A stretch of 64,000 nucleotides of DNA from Burkholderiales bacterium. Its GTDB lineage: Bacteria > Pseudomonadota > Gammaproteobacteria > Burkholderiales > Burkholderiaceae_C. The translations under genes and the position numbers were made by a program. Shown here one piece after another: positions 28,656 to 37,696 of this stretch. Position 1 is the first letter of the stretch. Every line of letters starts with the position of its first letter. The stretch spans positions 1 to 64,000 of the forward strand of contig JACPUE010000017.1 in NCBI GenBank assembly GCA_016192425.1, written 5' to 3'. The notes below the pieces were generated by a model, which was not told the DNA's origin, did no database searches, and saw only the letters and a program-made list of their open reading frames with translations.

Positions 28656-29210
28656 TCATTCTATCTGCGCCTCCATCCTGATCACACGCTTCGTACAATT
28701 TGGATAGGCTTGATGCACATCGACTTCGACGACGACGCATGATGGCGGCCATACTCCGGCGTAACGTGAATCGCATTTCGGCAATGTCCTCGCTCGTCCG
28801 TTGATCCGATATCTTGCACCGTTGCGTAAGAAATCGATAAATAACAGGCCGACGCTCCATTCAGCACCTGACGAGATTACCGCACTGATGTTCCCATGCG
28901 GAATCAGCGCAAAAGACAAGGACTTCCCGCCATCGGTCACTTGCAGTAGTGGTAACGCCGCAAATGCTGAATCCCGCAGGCGTTCAACGATATCACATAC
29001 AACAAGCGCTCCGTCGGCTGCCGCCGCTGTAAGAAAAAAGAAAGGCATCGACTCGACAAGCCGTCGTGGCCCCACCCCGATCCGGTCAAGGATAAGTTCA
29101 CTCATTTCCTGGGCTTCGTCCAGGACGCCGATGCGCTGTTGCGCTTCAAGCTCACCGCTGTGAAACACACGGTGAGTAGAGGACGCGAAGGAATTCAACA
29201 GATCACCCAT
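28656..29210 (-). CDS. Pyridoxamine 5'-phosphate oxidase-like FMN-binding protein (1)
   Basis: The 184-residue protein begins near FHSGELEAQQRIGVLDEAQE. It continues with the split-barrel segments FFFLTAAAADGALVV, SFALIPHGN and VGLLFIDFLRNGARYRINGR, and ends in AYPNCTKRVIRMEA. The last segment corresponds to the xNCPKYIQxR end of PPOX-class proteins that bind FMN or another flavin at a dimer interface. The true substrate is unknown, and such proteins often reduce or oxidise small molecules. No strong Shine-Dalgarno is seen. It lies 57 bp after the aldehyde dehydrogenase gene. A paralogue lies at 32977-33498. Confidence 0.75.
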   Translation of the reverse strand: MGDLLNSFASSTHRVFHSGELEAQQRIGVLDEAQEMSELILDRIGVGPRRLVESMPFFFLTAAAADGALVVCDIVERLRDSAFAALPLLQVTDGGKSLSFALIPHGNISAVISSGAEWSVGLLFIDFLRNGARYRINGRARTLPKCDSRYAGVWPPSCVVVEVDVHQAYPNCTKRVIRMEAQIE

Positions 29211-29267
29211 AAAAGTTGTGCGCGGGGGGCGGCAATGCCGCCCCCACTCTGGGCGCTTCAGGATTGA

Positions 29268-30797
29268 TCAGAAGAAGCCAAGCGCGTCAGCGCTGTAGCT
29301 CACCAAGAGGCATTTCGTCTGCTGATAGGCCGAAAGTGCCATCTTATGGTTCTCCCGGCCGATACCTGACTGCTTGTAGCCCCCGAACGCAGCGTGTGCC
29401 GGATAGAGGTTGTAGCAATTGGTCCACACACGGCCCGCCTCAATTTCGCGGCCCATGCGGTACGCCATGGTTCCATTTCGCGTCCAAACGCCTGCACCCA
29501 AGCCGTAATATGTGTCGTTGGCGATGGAGATCGCCTCATCTACGTCCTTAAACGTCATGACCGAGGCCACCGGTCCAAAGATCTCCTCCTGGAACACCCT
29601 CATCTTGTTGTGCCCCTCAAGAAGGGTCGGGCGCACGTAGAAGCCCTCACTCAGATCCTTCGTTGGCGCAACACGAGTGCCACCGGTCAGGCACTTCGCA
29701 CCCTCCTGCTTACCGATGTCGATGTACGAGAGAATCTTCTCTAGTTGCTGCTGAGATGCCTGCGCGCCGATCATTGTGGACTTGTCGAGCGGGTTGCCGG
29801 CCTGAATCGCCTCAACCCGAGCAACCGCCTTCTCAATGAATCGATCGTAGATCGACTCTTGGATCAAAATGCGCGACGGACACGTGCAAACCTCCCCTTG
29901 ATTGAGGGCAAACATCGCGAGTCCCTCCAACGCCTTGTTGAGGAACGCATCATCGCGATCCATGACATCGGCAAAGAAGATGTTCGGGCTCTTGCCTCCG
30001 AGTTCCACGGTCGTCGGGATAAGGTTGTCCGCCGAAGTCCGCAGAATGCTCTTACCTGTGGGAGTAGAGCCTGTGAAGGCCAGCTTTGCGATGCGTCGAC
30101 TTGATGCCAGGGCTTGCCCCGCTTCCTTCCCAAAGCCATTGACGATATTGATGACACCGGGTGGAAACAGGTCACCGCACAGCTCCATCAGAAGCATGAT
30201 CGAAGCGGGCGTCTGCTCTGCCGGCTTCATGACTACGCAGTTCCCGGCTGCCAGGGCTGGCGCCAACTTCCAAGCAGCCATAAGGAGCGGGAAGTTCCAA
30301 GGAATGATTTGCCCAACGACACCATACGGCTCATGGAAGTGGTATGCGACCGTGTCGTCATCTATTTCGGAAATGCCGCCCTCCTGTGCTCGAATGCATC
30401 CAGCGAAATAGCGCAAGTGGTCAATCGCAAGCGGCAGGTCTGCGGCTAGCGTTTCGCGAAGCGGCTTACCGTTGTCAATCGTCTCGGCCACGCTCAACAG
30501 CGTAAGGTTCTTCTCCATGCGATCGGCCATCTTCCACAGCAGATTTGCACGATCGGTCGTTGATGTCTTTCCCCACTTTCTCCGCGCAGCATGCGCCGCA
30601 TCGAGCGCAAGCTCCACGTCGGCGGCTTGCGAACGCGCAACCCTGCAGAAGGGCTTGCCATTGATTGGCGAAACGTTGTCAAAATACTGGCCGTCTATGG
30701 GCGGCACCCACTTTCCTCCGATGTAGTTGTCATACTGCTTCTTGCGATAGGGAAACTCGATATCGAGGCCACTCTTTTTCAGGTCGGAAAGATCCAC
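29268..30797 (-). CDS. NAD-dependent (acet)aldehyde dehydrogenase, AcoD/ExaC-like
   Basis: The 509-residue protein is full length. It has [20 protein letters not shown], the catalytic Glu motif VELGGKSPN, and the catalytic Cys segment [11 protein letters not shown], all typical of the ALDH superfamily. The closest relatives by sequence are the acetaldehyde dehydrogenases AcoD and ExaC. The GTG start at 30797 is set by AGGAG 7 nt upstream; an upstream codon at 30884 has no such site. A near-perfect sigma54 promoter lies at 30859-30874, and the activator gene is next upstream. It probably oxidises aldehydes produced from alcohol or acetoin breakdown. Confidence 0.9.
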   Translation of the reverse strand: MDLSDLKKSGLDIEFPYRKKQYDNYIGGKWVPPIDGQYFDNVSPINGKPFCRVARSQAADVELALDAAHAARRKWGKTSTTDRANLLWKMADRMEKNLTLLSVAETIDNGKPLRETLAADLPLAIDHLRYFAGCIRAQEGGISEIDDDTVAYHFHEPYGVVGQIIPWNFPLLMAAWKLAPALAAGNCVVMKPAEQTPASIMLLMELCGDLFPPGVINIVNGFGKEAGQALASSRRIAKLAFTGSTPTGKSILRTSADNLIPTTVELGGKSPNIFFADVMDRDDAFLNKALEGLAMFALNQGEVCTCPSRILIQESIYDRFIEKAVARVEAIQAGNPLDKSTMIGAQASQQQLEKILSYIDIGKQEGAKCLTGGTRVAPTKDLSEGFYVRPTLLEGHNKMRVFQEEIFGPVASVMTFKDVDEAISIANDTYYGLGAGVWTRNGTMAYRMGREIEAGRVWTNCYNLYPAHAAFGGYKQSGIGRENHKMALSAYQQTKCLLVSYSADALGFF

Positions 30798-30858
30798 AAC
30801 ATATCTCCTAAGTGTTGAAGTGATTCGCGGCAGCATGCGTGTGCCGCGTATCTCTTTA

Positions 30859-30874
30859 TGCAACCCTCGTGCCA
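30859..30874 (-). promoter_or_regulatory. Sigma54 (-24/-12) promoter of the aldehyde dehydrogenase operon
   Basis: The reverse strand reads TGGCACGAGGGTTGCA, an exact match to the consensus TGGCACG-N4-TTGCA with GG and GC elements correctly spaced. It lies about 62 nt before the GTG start. The activator encoded at 31052 has the GAFTGA sigma54-contact motif, which supports the call. Confidence 0.9.
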
Positions 30875-30953
30875 CTTCCACCACTTCGCCTCAATGCACT
30901 GCGCCCACTCCCGGAATCGGCTCATTTCGACAATGACGACGATCAGGCACGAG

Positions 30954-31011
30954 TGTCGCGTCGCGCTTCGCTACCGCTGTCGCGCGACACTCGCGACAGC
31001 GATGCGCGACA
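30954..31011. promoter_or_regulatory. Upstream activating sequences for the sigma54 activator
   Basis: TGTCGCG at 30954-30960, the palindrome TGTCGCGCGACA at 30978-30989, and CGCGACA again at 30992-30998 and 31005-31011. The cluster sits about 80-140 bp upstream of the sigma54 promoter, the usual place for enhancer sites. The half-sites are alike, so they probably bind the Fis-type domain of the AcoR-like regulator. Confidence 0.75.
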
Positions 31012-31051
31012 GTCCTGATGCACCGAGCTGAGCACACCAAGCCCTCGGTAG

Positions 31052-32980
31052 CTACGCACCAACTGCGCCACCCACAGCCGTCTGGTCCAGTCCTTCATGC
31101 GCCATTCGCCGATAGAAGGTGCTGCGGTGGATACCCAAGCGTGCGGCGGCGCGGGTGATGTTGCCCTCGGTATGCTGCAGGGCACAAACCAGCGATTCAT
31201 GTGTCAATGGGGCCTTGCGTACTCGCGGGAGGACGGCACTGCTTCCAGCAGTTGAAGCCCCCTGGTCAATCGAGACCGCGAGCAAGATGTCTTCGGGAAT
31301 ATGCGCAGCCCGGACAACTCCTCCAGCCGGAGCGAACAGAACCAGAACACGCAATACGGCTTGTAATTCCCGATAGTTTCCTGGCCAGCGATGGTGAACC
31401 AAGACATCCAGCGCATCGTTACCAAGCGATGGCGCTGGCGACAACTCAGAGAGTCGGGTGAACTCTGAACGTATGAAATCCCTCAGATCTGGACGACTTC
31501 GAAGTGCAGGCAACGTCAATGTGTAATCGTGCAGGCGATAAAAGAGGTCGGCACGAAAATACCCCTCATTGACCAACCGATGAAGATCACGATTTGTAGC
31601 GCAAACGAGCCCAAAGGATATCGGCACCAGCCGATCAGAGCCCAGCGGCTGAATTGCCCGCTCCTGAAGAGCGCGTAACAAGCGCACTTGCGCCGAAGGT
31701 GACATATCACCGATCTCATCCAGAAATAGAACACCGCCATTGGCCTCGCGCATCCGTCCATTCGTCCCGCCACGGCGCGCACCTGTGAATGCACCGTGGG
31801 CATAGCCAAACAACTCAGCTTCGATCAGGCTCTCTGGGATCGCCGCACAATTGACTGCAACGATCGGACCGGCCGCCCAACGACTGCGCGCATGCAGGTG
31901 CCGGGCACATACCTCCTTTCCCGTTCCTGTCTCACCAAGGAGCATCACCGACAAGTCAGCATTGATGGCCAGTGCAGCGCGGGAGACACGGTCATCGACA
32001 TCCGGTGCCAAAGGCGGAACCGTAGATGGCCGTGGCGTGGTAGTTGGCCCCGTCTTGGGGCTGGATCCGGATTTGGGACTTGACTGCCACGGCGCACTCT
32101 TGGTGCCGGCCGAGGCCTGACCCGACAGGCGCGAAGCCCGAACCTCACGGCCGCCGATTCCCATCAGCAAAGTGGGCTCTGCAGCCACGCTCGCCCAGCC
32201 ATCAAGCAACTCACTCGCAGGGCGGCCTATCAGATGCTTCCACGAGGTTTGCAACAGCTCCGTAGCGATTTCATTGGCACCGACAAGACAGCCGTCCTCG
32301 ATCAGGATCAACCCCCTTTCATCCTCCTGCGCAGGCGCCTCGCCGCCGTACAGCTCAAGGCAGAGTCTGCCCCTCGCGGCTTGCGCAATCATTCTGTTCG
32401 AGATTTGACGGGCATGTCCCTGCGCCAATGTCAGTGCATGTGGATGAAACCGGCTGGCATCGTTCGAGATGTTGAGCACCCCAATCAACGCCCCTTGCGA
32501 AGATCGGATTGGCACCGCATGGCAGCTCAGCGCTTTATTGCAGTCAAGAAAGTGCTCTATTCCATGAATTCGGACAGGCCGTCCTTCCACAATCGAGGTG
32601 CCAATCGCGTTAGTGCCTCGGACTGACTCTGCCCAGCTAACTCCAGCCTGGAGCGCATATTTCTGGGCTCGATGTAAAAAATCATCACATCCGGCCACTT
32701 GAAGGATCACCCCGTGGTGATCCGCCAGAAGAACAATGCCAGATGCGCGACCGACGGAGCGCGCCAAATCCGCAATATTTGCATGGGCTGCAGCAATCAA
32801 TGGCTCGCACATCCCGACATGCTCATCCAATTCGCCCGGACTCAAATTTACGAGATCCACGCGCTGGTCTGACGCAAGGGTCTTACTGCTGCGCTGCCAA
32901 GACCGCTCGACGCAGTGGTCCGCCGCTCCTGGCGATCTGGCTGTGATCGCCCCCATCGTGTGCTCTGGGGTGCCGTTCAT
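31052..32980 (-). CDS. Sigma54-dependent transcriptional activator, AcoR-like
   Basis: The 642-residue protein has an N-terminal GAF-like sensor region with [20 protein letters not shown] (about residues 140-160). A Pro/Ser-rich linker follows. The AAA+ domain has Walker A GETGTGKE (about residue 350), the sigma54 contact motif GAFTGA (about residue 398) and LFLDEIGDM (Walker B). The C-terminal Fis-type helix-turn-helix is [20 protein letters not shown]. This is the AcoR/MimR/BoxR-type group that answers to acetoin, alcohols or aldehydes. ATG at 32980 has GGAGG 5 nt upstream and overlaps the stop of the PPOX-like gene upstream (ATGA). Confidence 0.9.
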   Translation of the reverse strand: MNGTPEHTMGAITARSPGAADHCVERSWQRSSKTLASDQRVDLVNLSPGELDEHVGMCEPLIAAAHANIADLARSVGRASGIVLLADHHGVILQVAGCDDFLHRAQKYALQAGVSWAESVRGTNAIGTSIVEGRPVRIHGIEHFLDCNKALSCHAVPIRSSQGALIGVLNISNDASRFHPHALTLAQGHARQISNRMIAQAARGRLCLELYGGEAPAQEDERGLILIEDGCLVGANEIATELLQTSWKHLIGRPASELLDGWASVAAEPTLLMGIGGREVRASRLSGQASAGTKSAPWQSSPKSGSSPKTGPTTTPRPSTVPPLAPDVDDRVSRAALAINADLSVMLLGETGTGKEVCARHLHARSRWAAGPIVAVNCAAIPESLIEAELFGYAHGAFTGARRGGTNGRMREANGGVLFLDEIGDMSPSAQVRLLRALQERAIQPLGSDRLVPISFGLVCATNRDLHRLVNEGYFRADLFYRLHDYTLTLPALRSRPDLRDFIRSEFTRLSELSPAPSLGNDALDVLVHHRWPGNYRELQAVLRVLVLFAPAGGVVRAAHIPEDILLAVSIDQGASTAGSSAVLPRVRKAPLTHESLVCALQHTEGNITRAAARLGIHRSTFYRRMAHEGLDQTAVGGAVGA

Positions 32981-33498
32981 AGGCACCTCCCGACCGCATG
33001 AGATACATAGCGCATCCGCGGCAACTCTCTCCGTGGCATTGCGCGCACATCCGCAATATTGACCCTGATGATCGACTGTGCACCCGACCAAACTTGCCGC
33101 CACTCGTCGGAAACCGTGAATTCCACCTGTGCATTGCCGCTGACGCAAACACTCGCGCCACGCTCAAAGTCAACAAACAGCAAACTAACCGCCCCATTGC
33201 ACAGCAAGTTCCCAATGGAGTTGTACATGTTGTTGCCCGAAAAATCGGGAAAGACCAGCGTCCTTTCATCAACGACACACAGCAGCGGATCCCATGCACC
33301 TGCCAAGTCCGGCTCACGCCCTCGATAAGAGCAATCTGCATCAGCCCCCTCGCGGGCCGTTCCGAGAATGAAAAACGGCTGGCTCAAGATGAAATGAGCC
33401 ACTTCTGTGCCAAGGCCTGGCACCTCCCTCCCAATGCATGCCGGTATCGGCACCATTGATTTGAGCGTGTCACCAGGGTTGCTGCTTTCGACTGGCAT
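32977..33498 (-). CDS. Pyridoxamine 5'-phosphate oxidase-like FMN-binding protein (2)
   Basis: The 173-residue protein has PPOX split-barrel segments ([48 protein letters not shown]). It is a diverged paralogue of the protein at 28656. Its C-terminus lacks the clear NCPKYIQ end seen in the other. The ATG at 33498 has GGAGG 8-9 nt upstream. The stop overlaps the start of the sigma54 activator, so the activator is translationally coupled to it. It may help sense or handle the same signal (inference). Confidence 0.7.
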   Translation of the reverse strand: MPVESSNPGDTLKSMVPIPACIGREVPGLGTEVAHFILSQPFFILGTAREGADADCSYRGREPDLAGAWDPLLCVVDERTLVFPDFSGNNMYNSIGNLLCNGAVSLLFVDFERGASVCVSGNAQVEFTVSDEWRQVWSGAQSIIRVNIADVRAMPRRELPRMRYVSHAVGRCL

Positions 33499-33553
33499 GT
33501 TTGCGCGCCTCCAAGGATTCCGTACAGCGGAATACGAATCTCGCCGCACTCAA

Positions 33554-33586
33554 TGTAACCATCAAAATTGATTTTGATAGGTTACA
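33554..33586. promoter_or_regulatory. Imperfect palindrome upstream of the PPOX-regulator operon
   Basis: TGTAACC (33554-33560) and GGTTACA (33580-33586) flank an AT-rich centre, ATCAAAATTGATTTTGATA, that is itself nearly palindromic. It lies about 56 bp upstream of the ATG at 33498 and 145 bp before epd. It is probably an operator for one of the divergent transcripts. The binding protein is unknown. Confidence 0.5.
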
Positions 33587-33731
33587 GCGGCTGGTATCAA
33601 GGCGTCAAGCGATCTGGCAGCAAGCACCCTCCTCAACCCTGCTCTCTTGCGAGTACCCAGTTCGCGAAATACCCCACACGCGCATCCAGCCTGTGCTACC
33701 CTGCCCGCTTCTTTTTTTGCATGCTTGCACC

Positions 33732-34739
33732 ATGCCCCCCGTCCGTATTGCCATCAATGGTCTTGGCCGCATCGGCCGCTGCATCCTGCGCACCCTGGTC
33801 GAGTCCGGTCGCCAAAATGAGTTTGAGCTTGTTGCCATCAACGAACTTGCCCCGGCCGAATCCATAGAGCACCTGCTGCGCTTTGACAGCAGCCATGGCC
33901 GCTTTCCCGGAACACTGGAGCGCACGAACGGCTACTTGCTCGTCAATGGCCGCCGCGTGCACCTGCTGTCGCAGGCCAATCCGACCCTGCTGCCATGGCG
34001 CGAACTCATGGTGGACGTGGTACTCGAGTGCACAGGCACCATGCAATCTGCCGCCCAGCTCAACCAACACCTATCCGCGGGCGCCAAGAAGGTGCTGCTC
34101 AGCCAACCTGGCGCCCATGACCTGGACTACACCTGTGTCTTCGGTACCAACCACCAAGGACTGCTACCCACGCACACCCGCGTGTCGAACGGCTCATGCA
34201 CCAGCAACTGCGTGGTACCCGTCATCGATGTGCTGGACCGCTATTTCGGTGTGGAGTCCGGCGCGGTGACAACCATGCACGCATCCATGAACGACCAGTC
34301 CGTCGTCGACACCTACCACCCCGACCTTCGCCGCGCCCGTGCCGCTAACGTATCCATCATCCCGGTGGATACCAAATTGGCCGCCGGTATTCAGCGCCTG
34401 CTGCCGCAACTCGAAGGCCGTTTCGAAGCCATCGCCGTGCGTGTGCCGACCATCAACGTCACCGCCATGGACTTGGCGCTGACCCTGCGCACCGACGTGG
34501 CAGCGCAGGACATCAACCGCGTGCTCAATGACGCCGCCAACGCCGACCTGCAAGGCATACTGGGCTACACCGAGGCCCCGCTGGTCTCCATCGACTTCAA
34601 TCACGACCCTCGCTCGGTGGTAGTCGATGGTTCCCTGACCCGTGTAGCCCACAAACGCCTGGTCAAGGCGCTGCTGTGGTGCGATAACGAATGGGGTTTT
34701 GCGAACCGGATGCTGGATACGGCGGGGAGGATGAGGTAA
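33732..34739 (+). CDS. epd: D-erythrose-4-phosphate dehydrogenase
   Basis: The 335-residue protein has the NAD-binding start [21 protein letters not shown] and the catalytic Cys motif SNGSCTSNC. The segments [19 protein letters not shown] and [18 protein letters not shown] match Epd rather than glycolytic GAPDH, which has a different loop at these places. The enzyme oxidises erythrose-4-phosphate toward pyridoxal 5'-phosphate synthesis. That function is notable because PPOX-like genes lie next door. The start is the ATG at 33732, in line with the family; upstream sequence is non-homologous. It lies at the right border of the lower-GC island. Confidence 0.9.
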   Translation: MPPVRIAINGLGRIGRCILRTLVESGRQNEFELVAINELAPAESIEHLLRFDSSHGRFPGTLERTNGYLLVNGRRVHLLSQANPTLLPWRELMVDVVLECTGTMQSAAQLNQHLSAGAKKVLLSQPGAHDLDYTCVFGTNHQGLLPTHTRVSNGSCTSNCVVPVIDVLDRYFGVESGAVTTMHASMNDQSVVDTYHPDLRRARAANVSIIPVDTKLAAGIQRLLPQLEGRFEAIAVRVPTINVTAMDLALTLRTDVAAQDINRVLNDAANADLQGILGYTEAPLVSIDFNHDPRSVVVDGSLTRVAHKRLVKALLWCDNEWGFANRMLDTAGRMR

Positions 34740-34953
34740 CAGGCAAACAGCCGATTTTCAAGGGCATCGATTGTTTCGATAAACGGAACAGTCAGTTTGA
34801 TACCGAGCGGTTTTTCTTTGAACGATGCAGGCGTACAGTTCATCCCATCGATGAGCCACCAGCCAGGCGACTCACCGAAGGCGGATACACCCCAGGCCCA
34901 CGGGCCGGGACGCATCCGGTGACTCACCCAACGTTGTTTTCAAGGAAACCATC

Positions 34954-35238
34954 ATGACTTTCGCTCGCATCCTCTCCGTCGCTGCTGTTGCTGTTTTCGC
35001 TTCTGTGGGTGTCCAGGCCGGCGATCTGTACGGCGCAGGCTTTGACACCCAGGCCCCCTCGACCCTGAGCCGCGCCGAAGTGCATGCCCAGGCTGTCCAG
35101 GCGGTCGCACAGTTCAAGAACTACGAAGCCGTCGACGCCGACATGGCAACGCCTTCGACCCTGGTTCGCTCTGAAGTGCGCAGCCAGGCCGTGGCCGCCA
35201 ACCGCGCAGGCGCCATTGCCACGGGCGACCGCAGCTGA
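34954..35238 (+). CDS. Small secreted protein, DUF4148-like
   Basis: The 94-residue protein has a signal peptide (MTFARILSVAAVAVFASVGV) ending AGVQAG-like. The body contains two copies of a similar motif: STLSRAEVHAQAVQAV and STLVRSEVRSQAVAANR. Such small duplicated-motif proteins are common in Burkholderiales and are exported to the periplasm. The function is unknown. A terminator follows immediately. Confidence 0.75.
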   Translation: MTFARILSVAAVAVFASVGVQAGDLYGAGFDTQAPSTLSRAEVHAQAVQAVAQFKNYEAVDADMATPSTLVRSEVRSQAVAANRAGAIATGDRS

Positions 35239-35259
35239 TCGCCCCTCGCGCCCTCCTGC

Positions 35260-35291
35260 AGCCCGCACAGCCCTGGCCCTGCGGGCTTTTT
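35260..35291 (+). terminator. Rho-independent terminator
   Basis: GCCCGCA (35261-35267) pairs with TGCGGGC (35280-35286), followed by TTTTT. It lies 22 bp after the small secreted protein gene. Confidence 0.85.
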
Positions 35292-35326
35292 GCTGCGCGC
35301 ACAACACTTGGAGCACCGGGCTGCGC

Positions 35327-36790
35327 ATGACAGAATCGGCCCTCATGCCCGCCCCTACGGACTTCTCCCACACCCAGCAGCCCGCGCCTTCTGCCGAGAG
35401 CGCCATGGGCACGCTCTACCGCGCCGCGCTCGGCCCCATCCGGCCCGAAAGCTACCTGCCGCGCTTTGAACGTTTTGACGCCCTGGGCCGCACCCAGCCC
35501 GGATGGAACTGGGCTGCCAGCCTGTGCACGCTGAACTGGATGGCCCTGCGCCACCTGTGGACCCCCGCCCTCATCTACGTGGCCGCCGCCGAAGGGCTGG
35601 GGCTGCTGCTGTTTGGCGCCATCCGCGCCCTGCTCCCCTGGCCCGAACCCGTGCAATGGGGCCTGGTGGGCGCATTTGCCTTGCTGGCCTTTGCCCTGCC
35701 GGGCCTGTACGGCGACGCCATCCTGCACACCGAAATCCGCAAGCGCATCGCCCGCGCCCTGGCCAGCACCCGCAACCTGCCCGATGCCTGTGCGCAACTT
35801 GAACAACAGGCCGCCACCCCACGCCGGCTGGCGGGCCTGGCGGCGCTGAACGCGGCACTGCTGGCCGCAGCCGCGCTGGCATTCTGGTTCTTGCCCCAGA
35901 CCTCCCCGGCCGACGCGCCTGCGCAGCCGCCCAGCGCGCCCACCGCAGCTGGCAACGTTGCCGTCGGCACAGCCAGTGCGCCAGAAATCCATCCCATTGC
36001 CGCGCCACCCGCCCCCCCTGCCAGTGCCCCCGCCAGCACGCCAACCAGCACCGCATCGGACGCTGAACCAACACCTCTGCACGCCCCCGCACCGCCTGCA
36101 GCCACCCCACCGGCCAGCGCCCCTGTCCAGCAAACCGCCGCAGCAAGCACCCCGGCCCCAAAGGCCAGCGCACCGGCTCCAAAGGCCAGCACAGCCGCAC
36201 CCAAGGCCAGTGCACCACCCACCATGACCCGCACACCAGCAGCATCCTCGGCCAAGCCCCCGGGGCCTGCCGCACCTGCGGCAACACGCCGTGCCGCTTC
36301 GGCACCTGCGCCTGCTGCATCTGCGGCCCCACGGCCCACACCCGCCACCACGCCCCGCAAGCCAGCCTCCCCCGCTGCAGCGCCAGCCTCCAGCCCGGCC
36401 CAAAGCAGCAGCGAGAGCGTCCCCGCGCCTCCAGACGGCGCCAGCGCCCCAGCCGTCAGCGCGCCTGCCGCCAGCGCATCGGACAGCACCGCCCATGCGC
36501 CAGCGCCCAGCGCCAGCAACGCCCCCCCCCCTGCGGTTGGCAGAACTCCGGGCTACTACATCAACGTGGGCCTGTTCGCCGAAGAGGCCAATGCCCGCAA
36601 GGCCCAGGCGAAACTCCTCAACGCAGGCCTGCCCGCCTTCCGCCAAAGCCTGGACACGCCCAAGGGCCAACGCATCCGCGTGCGCGTGGGCCCCTACCCC
36701 AGCGCGGCACAGGCCCAGGCGGCGGTGCGCAGCATCAAAGCCCTGCAGCTCGATGCCGTGGTGTTCCAGCAATCCACCTCCCCTGAGTAA
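35327..36790 (+). CDS. SPOR domain-containing membrane protein
   Basis: The protein is about 487 residues. The first ~200 residues contain membrane segments (LIYVAAAEGLGLLLFGAI, LVGAFALLAFALPGLYG, ALNAALLAAAALAFWFLP). A very long Ala/Pro/Ser-rich linker (about residues 205-405) follows. The C-terminal SPOR domain has YYINVGLFAEEANARKAQAK and RIRVRVGPYPSAAQAQAA and would bind denuded peptidoglycan at septa. The long linker could span the periplasm. The start at 35327 is not certain; ATG at 35345 is an alternative. The linker is rich in KAS repeats (PAPKASAPAPKASTAAPKAS). Confidence 0.82.
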   Translation: MTESALMPAPTDFSHTQQPAPSAESAMGTLYRAALGPIRPESYLPRFERFDALGRTQPGWNWAASLCTLNWMALRHLWTPALIYVAAAEGLGLLLFGAIRALLPWPEPVQWGLVGAFALLAFALPGLYGDAILHTEIRKRIARALASTRNLPDACAQLEQQAATPRRLAGLAALNAALLAAAALAFWFLPQTSPADAPAQPPSAPTAAGNVAVGTASAPEIHPIAAPPAPPASAPASTPTSTASDAEPTPLHAPAPPAATPPASAPVQQTAAASTPAPKASAPAPKASTAAPKASAPPTMTRTPAASSAKPPGPAAPAATRRAASAPAPAASAAPRPTPATTPRKPASPAAAPASSPAQSSSESVPAPPDGASAPAVSAPAASASDSTAHAPAPSASNAPPPAVGRTPGYYINVGLFAEEANARKAQAKLLNAGLPAFRQSLDTPKGQRIRVRVGPYPSAAQAQAAVRSIKALQLDAVVFQQSTSPE

Positions 36791-36793
36791 ACA

Positions 36794-37264
36794 ATGGCTC
36801 CAACAGCTCGCATCCACATTCGGCAAGCAGTGGTCGGTGATCTCGACGCACTCACCCCACTGTTCGACGCCTACCGCGTTTTTTATGGCAAGCCCAGCGA
36901 CCCAGCGCTGGCGCGCAGCTTTTTGCACGAACGGTTTGCGCACCGCCAGTCCGTTGTATTCCTGGCGCAGTCCGAGGAAGGTGCGGTCATTGGCTTCACC
37001 CAGCTCTACCCCAGCTTTTCATCGGTATCCGCTGCGCCCATCTACATCCTCAACGACCTGTACGTCAGCCCGGCTGCACGCCGCTGCGGTGCGGCAGCCC
37101 AACTGCTGGACGCTGCCGCCGCTTTTGGAAAGTCCGTCGGCGCGGTGCGCCTGTCGCTCTCTACCGCCGCCACCAACCACCCCGCCCAGGCCCTGTACGC
37201 TGCCCATGGCTGGGTGCGGGACGACGTCTTTTGGCATTACCAGCTTGCGCTGCCCAGCGCATAG
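36794..37264 (+). CDS. GNAT family N-acetyltransferase
   Basis: The 156-residue protein has the GNAT motif A region (LNDLYVSPAARRCGAAAQLL), in which the acetyl-CoA pyrophosphate loop is R-R-x-G-x-A, and a conserved Tyr/His end (ALYAAHGWVRD). The substrate is unknown. It starts 3 nt after the SPOR-domain gene, so the two probably share a transcript. Confidence 0.85.
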   Translation: MAPTARIHIRQAVVGDLDALTPLFDAYRVFYGKPSDPALARSFLHERFAHRQSVVFLAQSEEGAVIGFTQLYPSFSSVSAAPIYILNDLYVSPAARRCGAAAQLLDAAAAFGKSVGAVRLSLSTAATNHPAQALYAAHGWVRDDVFWHYQLALPSA

Positions 37265-37433
37265 CAGACTGCACCGCATCTCCTGGCACGATCAACCCGC
37301 CTATCGGCGGATCATCAACCAGCCTTCCAACGCATCAAGATACGACACACATGCCGTTTGCTGAGACAGTCTTCCAGACCGATGAGCAAACCGCACATCA
37401 CTCCACCGTCACGCTTGTGGCGAGGCACAGACT

Positions 37434-37696
37434 TGTGCCGCCACATCACTTCGCTGCGCGAAATGAGTGGCGTCCAAGCCCAGAAACCTCGCGCCTACGG
37501 CGCCGACGCTGCGCATCGGCCAAGAGCGCGCCGGTCATTCGACCGTCACACTCTTGGCAATAAGACAGGTTGTGCCGCCACATCACTTCGCTGCGCGAAA
37601 TGAGTGGCGTCCAAGCCCAGAAACCTCGCGCCTACGGCGCCGACGCTGCGCATCGGCCAAGAGCGCGCCGGTCATTCGACCGTCACGCTCTTGGCG
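37434..37696. repeat. Tandem direct repeat duplicating the 3' end of glmS
   Basis: Two copies of ~126 bp, 37434-37559 and 37571-37696, have a 137-bp period and a single mismatch (CACACTCTT against CACGCTCTT). The right copy ends within glmS, so the last codons of glmS and its 3' flank have been duplicated into the intergenic space. A third, degenerate piece (CCGTCACGCTTGTGGCGAGG) lies near 37406. Each unit also contains AAGCCCAGAAACCTCGC, which is an inverted copy of the last part of glmS (GCGAGGTTTCTGGGCTT), so RNA could fold into a long hairpin at the glmS stop. No gene is seen in 37265-37671. Confidence 0.8.

Noticed and set aside
33732-34739. Glycolytic glyceraldehyde-3-phosphate dehydrogenase
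   Set aside because: Several diagnostic segments match Epd more closely, including HPDLRR and VDTKLAAGI.
34740-34953. Possible small gene between epd and the secreted protein
   Set aside because: No frame with a credible start, ribosome site or composition was found.
37434-37696. Possible CRISPR-like repeat
   Set aside because: Only two copies of 126 bp with an 11-bp gap, no unique spacers and a direct match to glmS.
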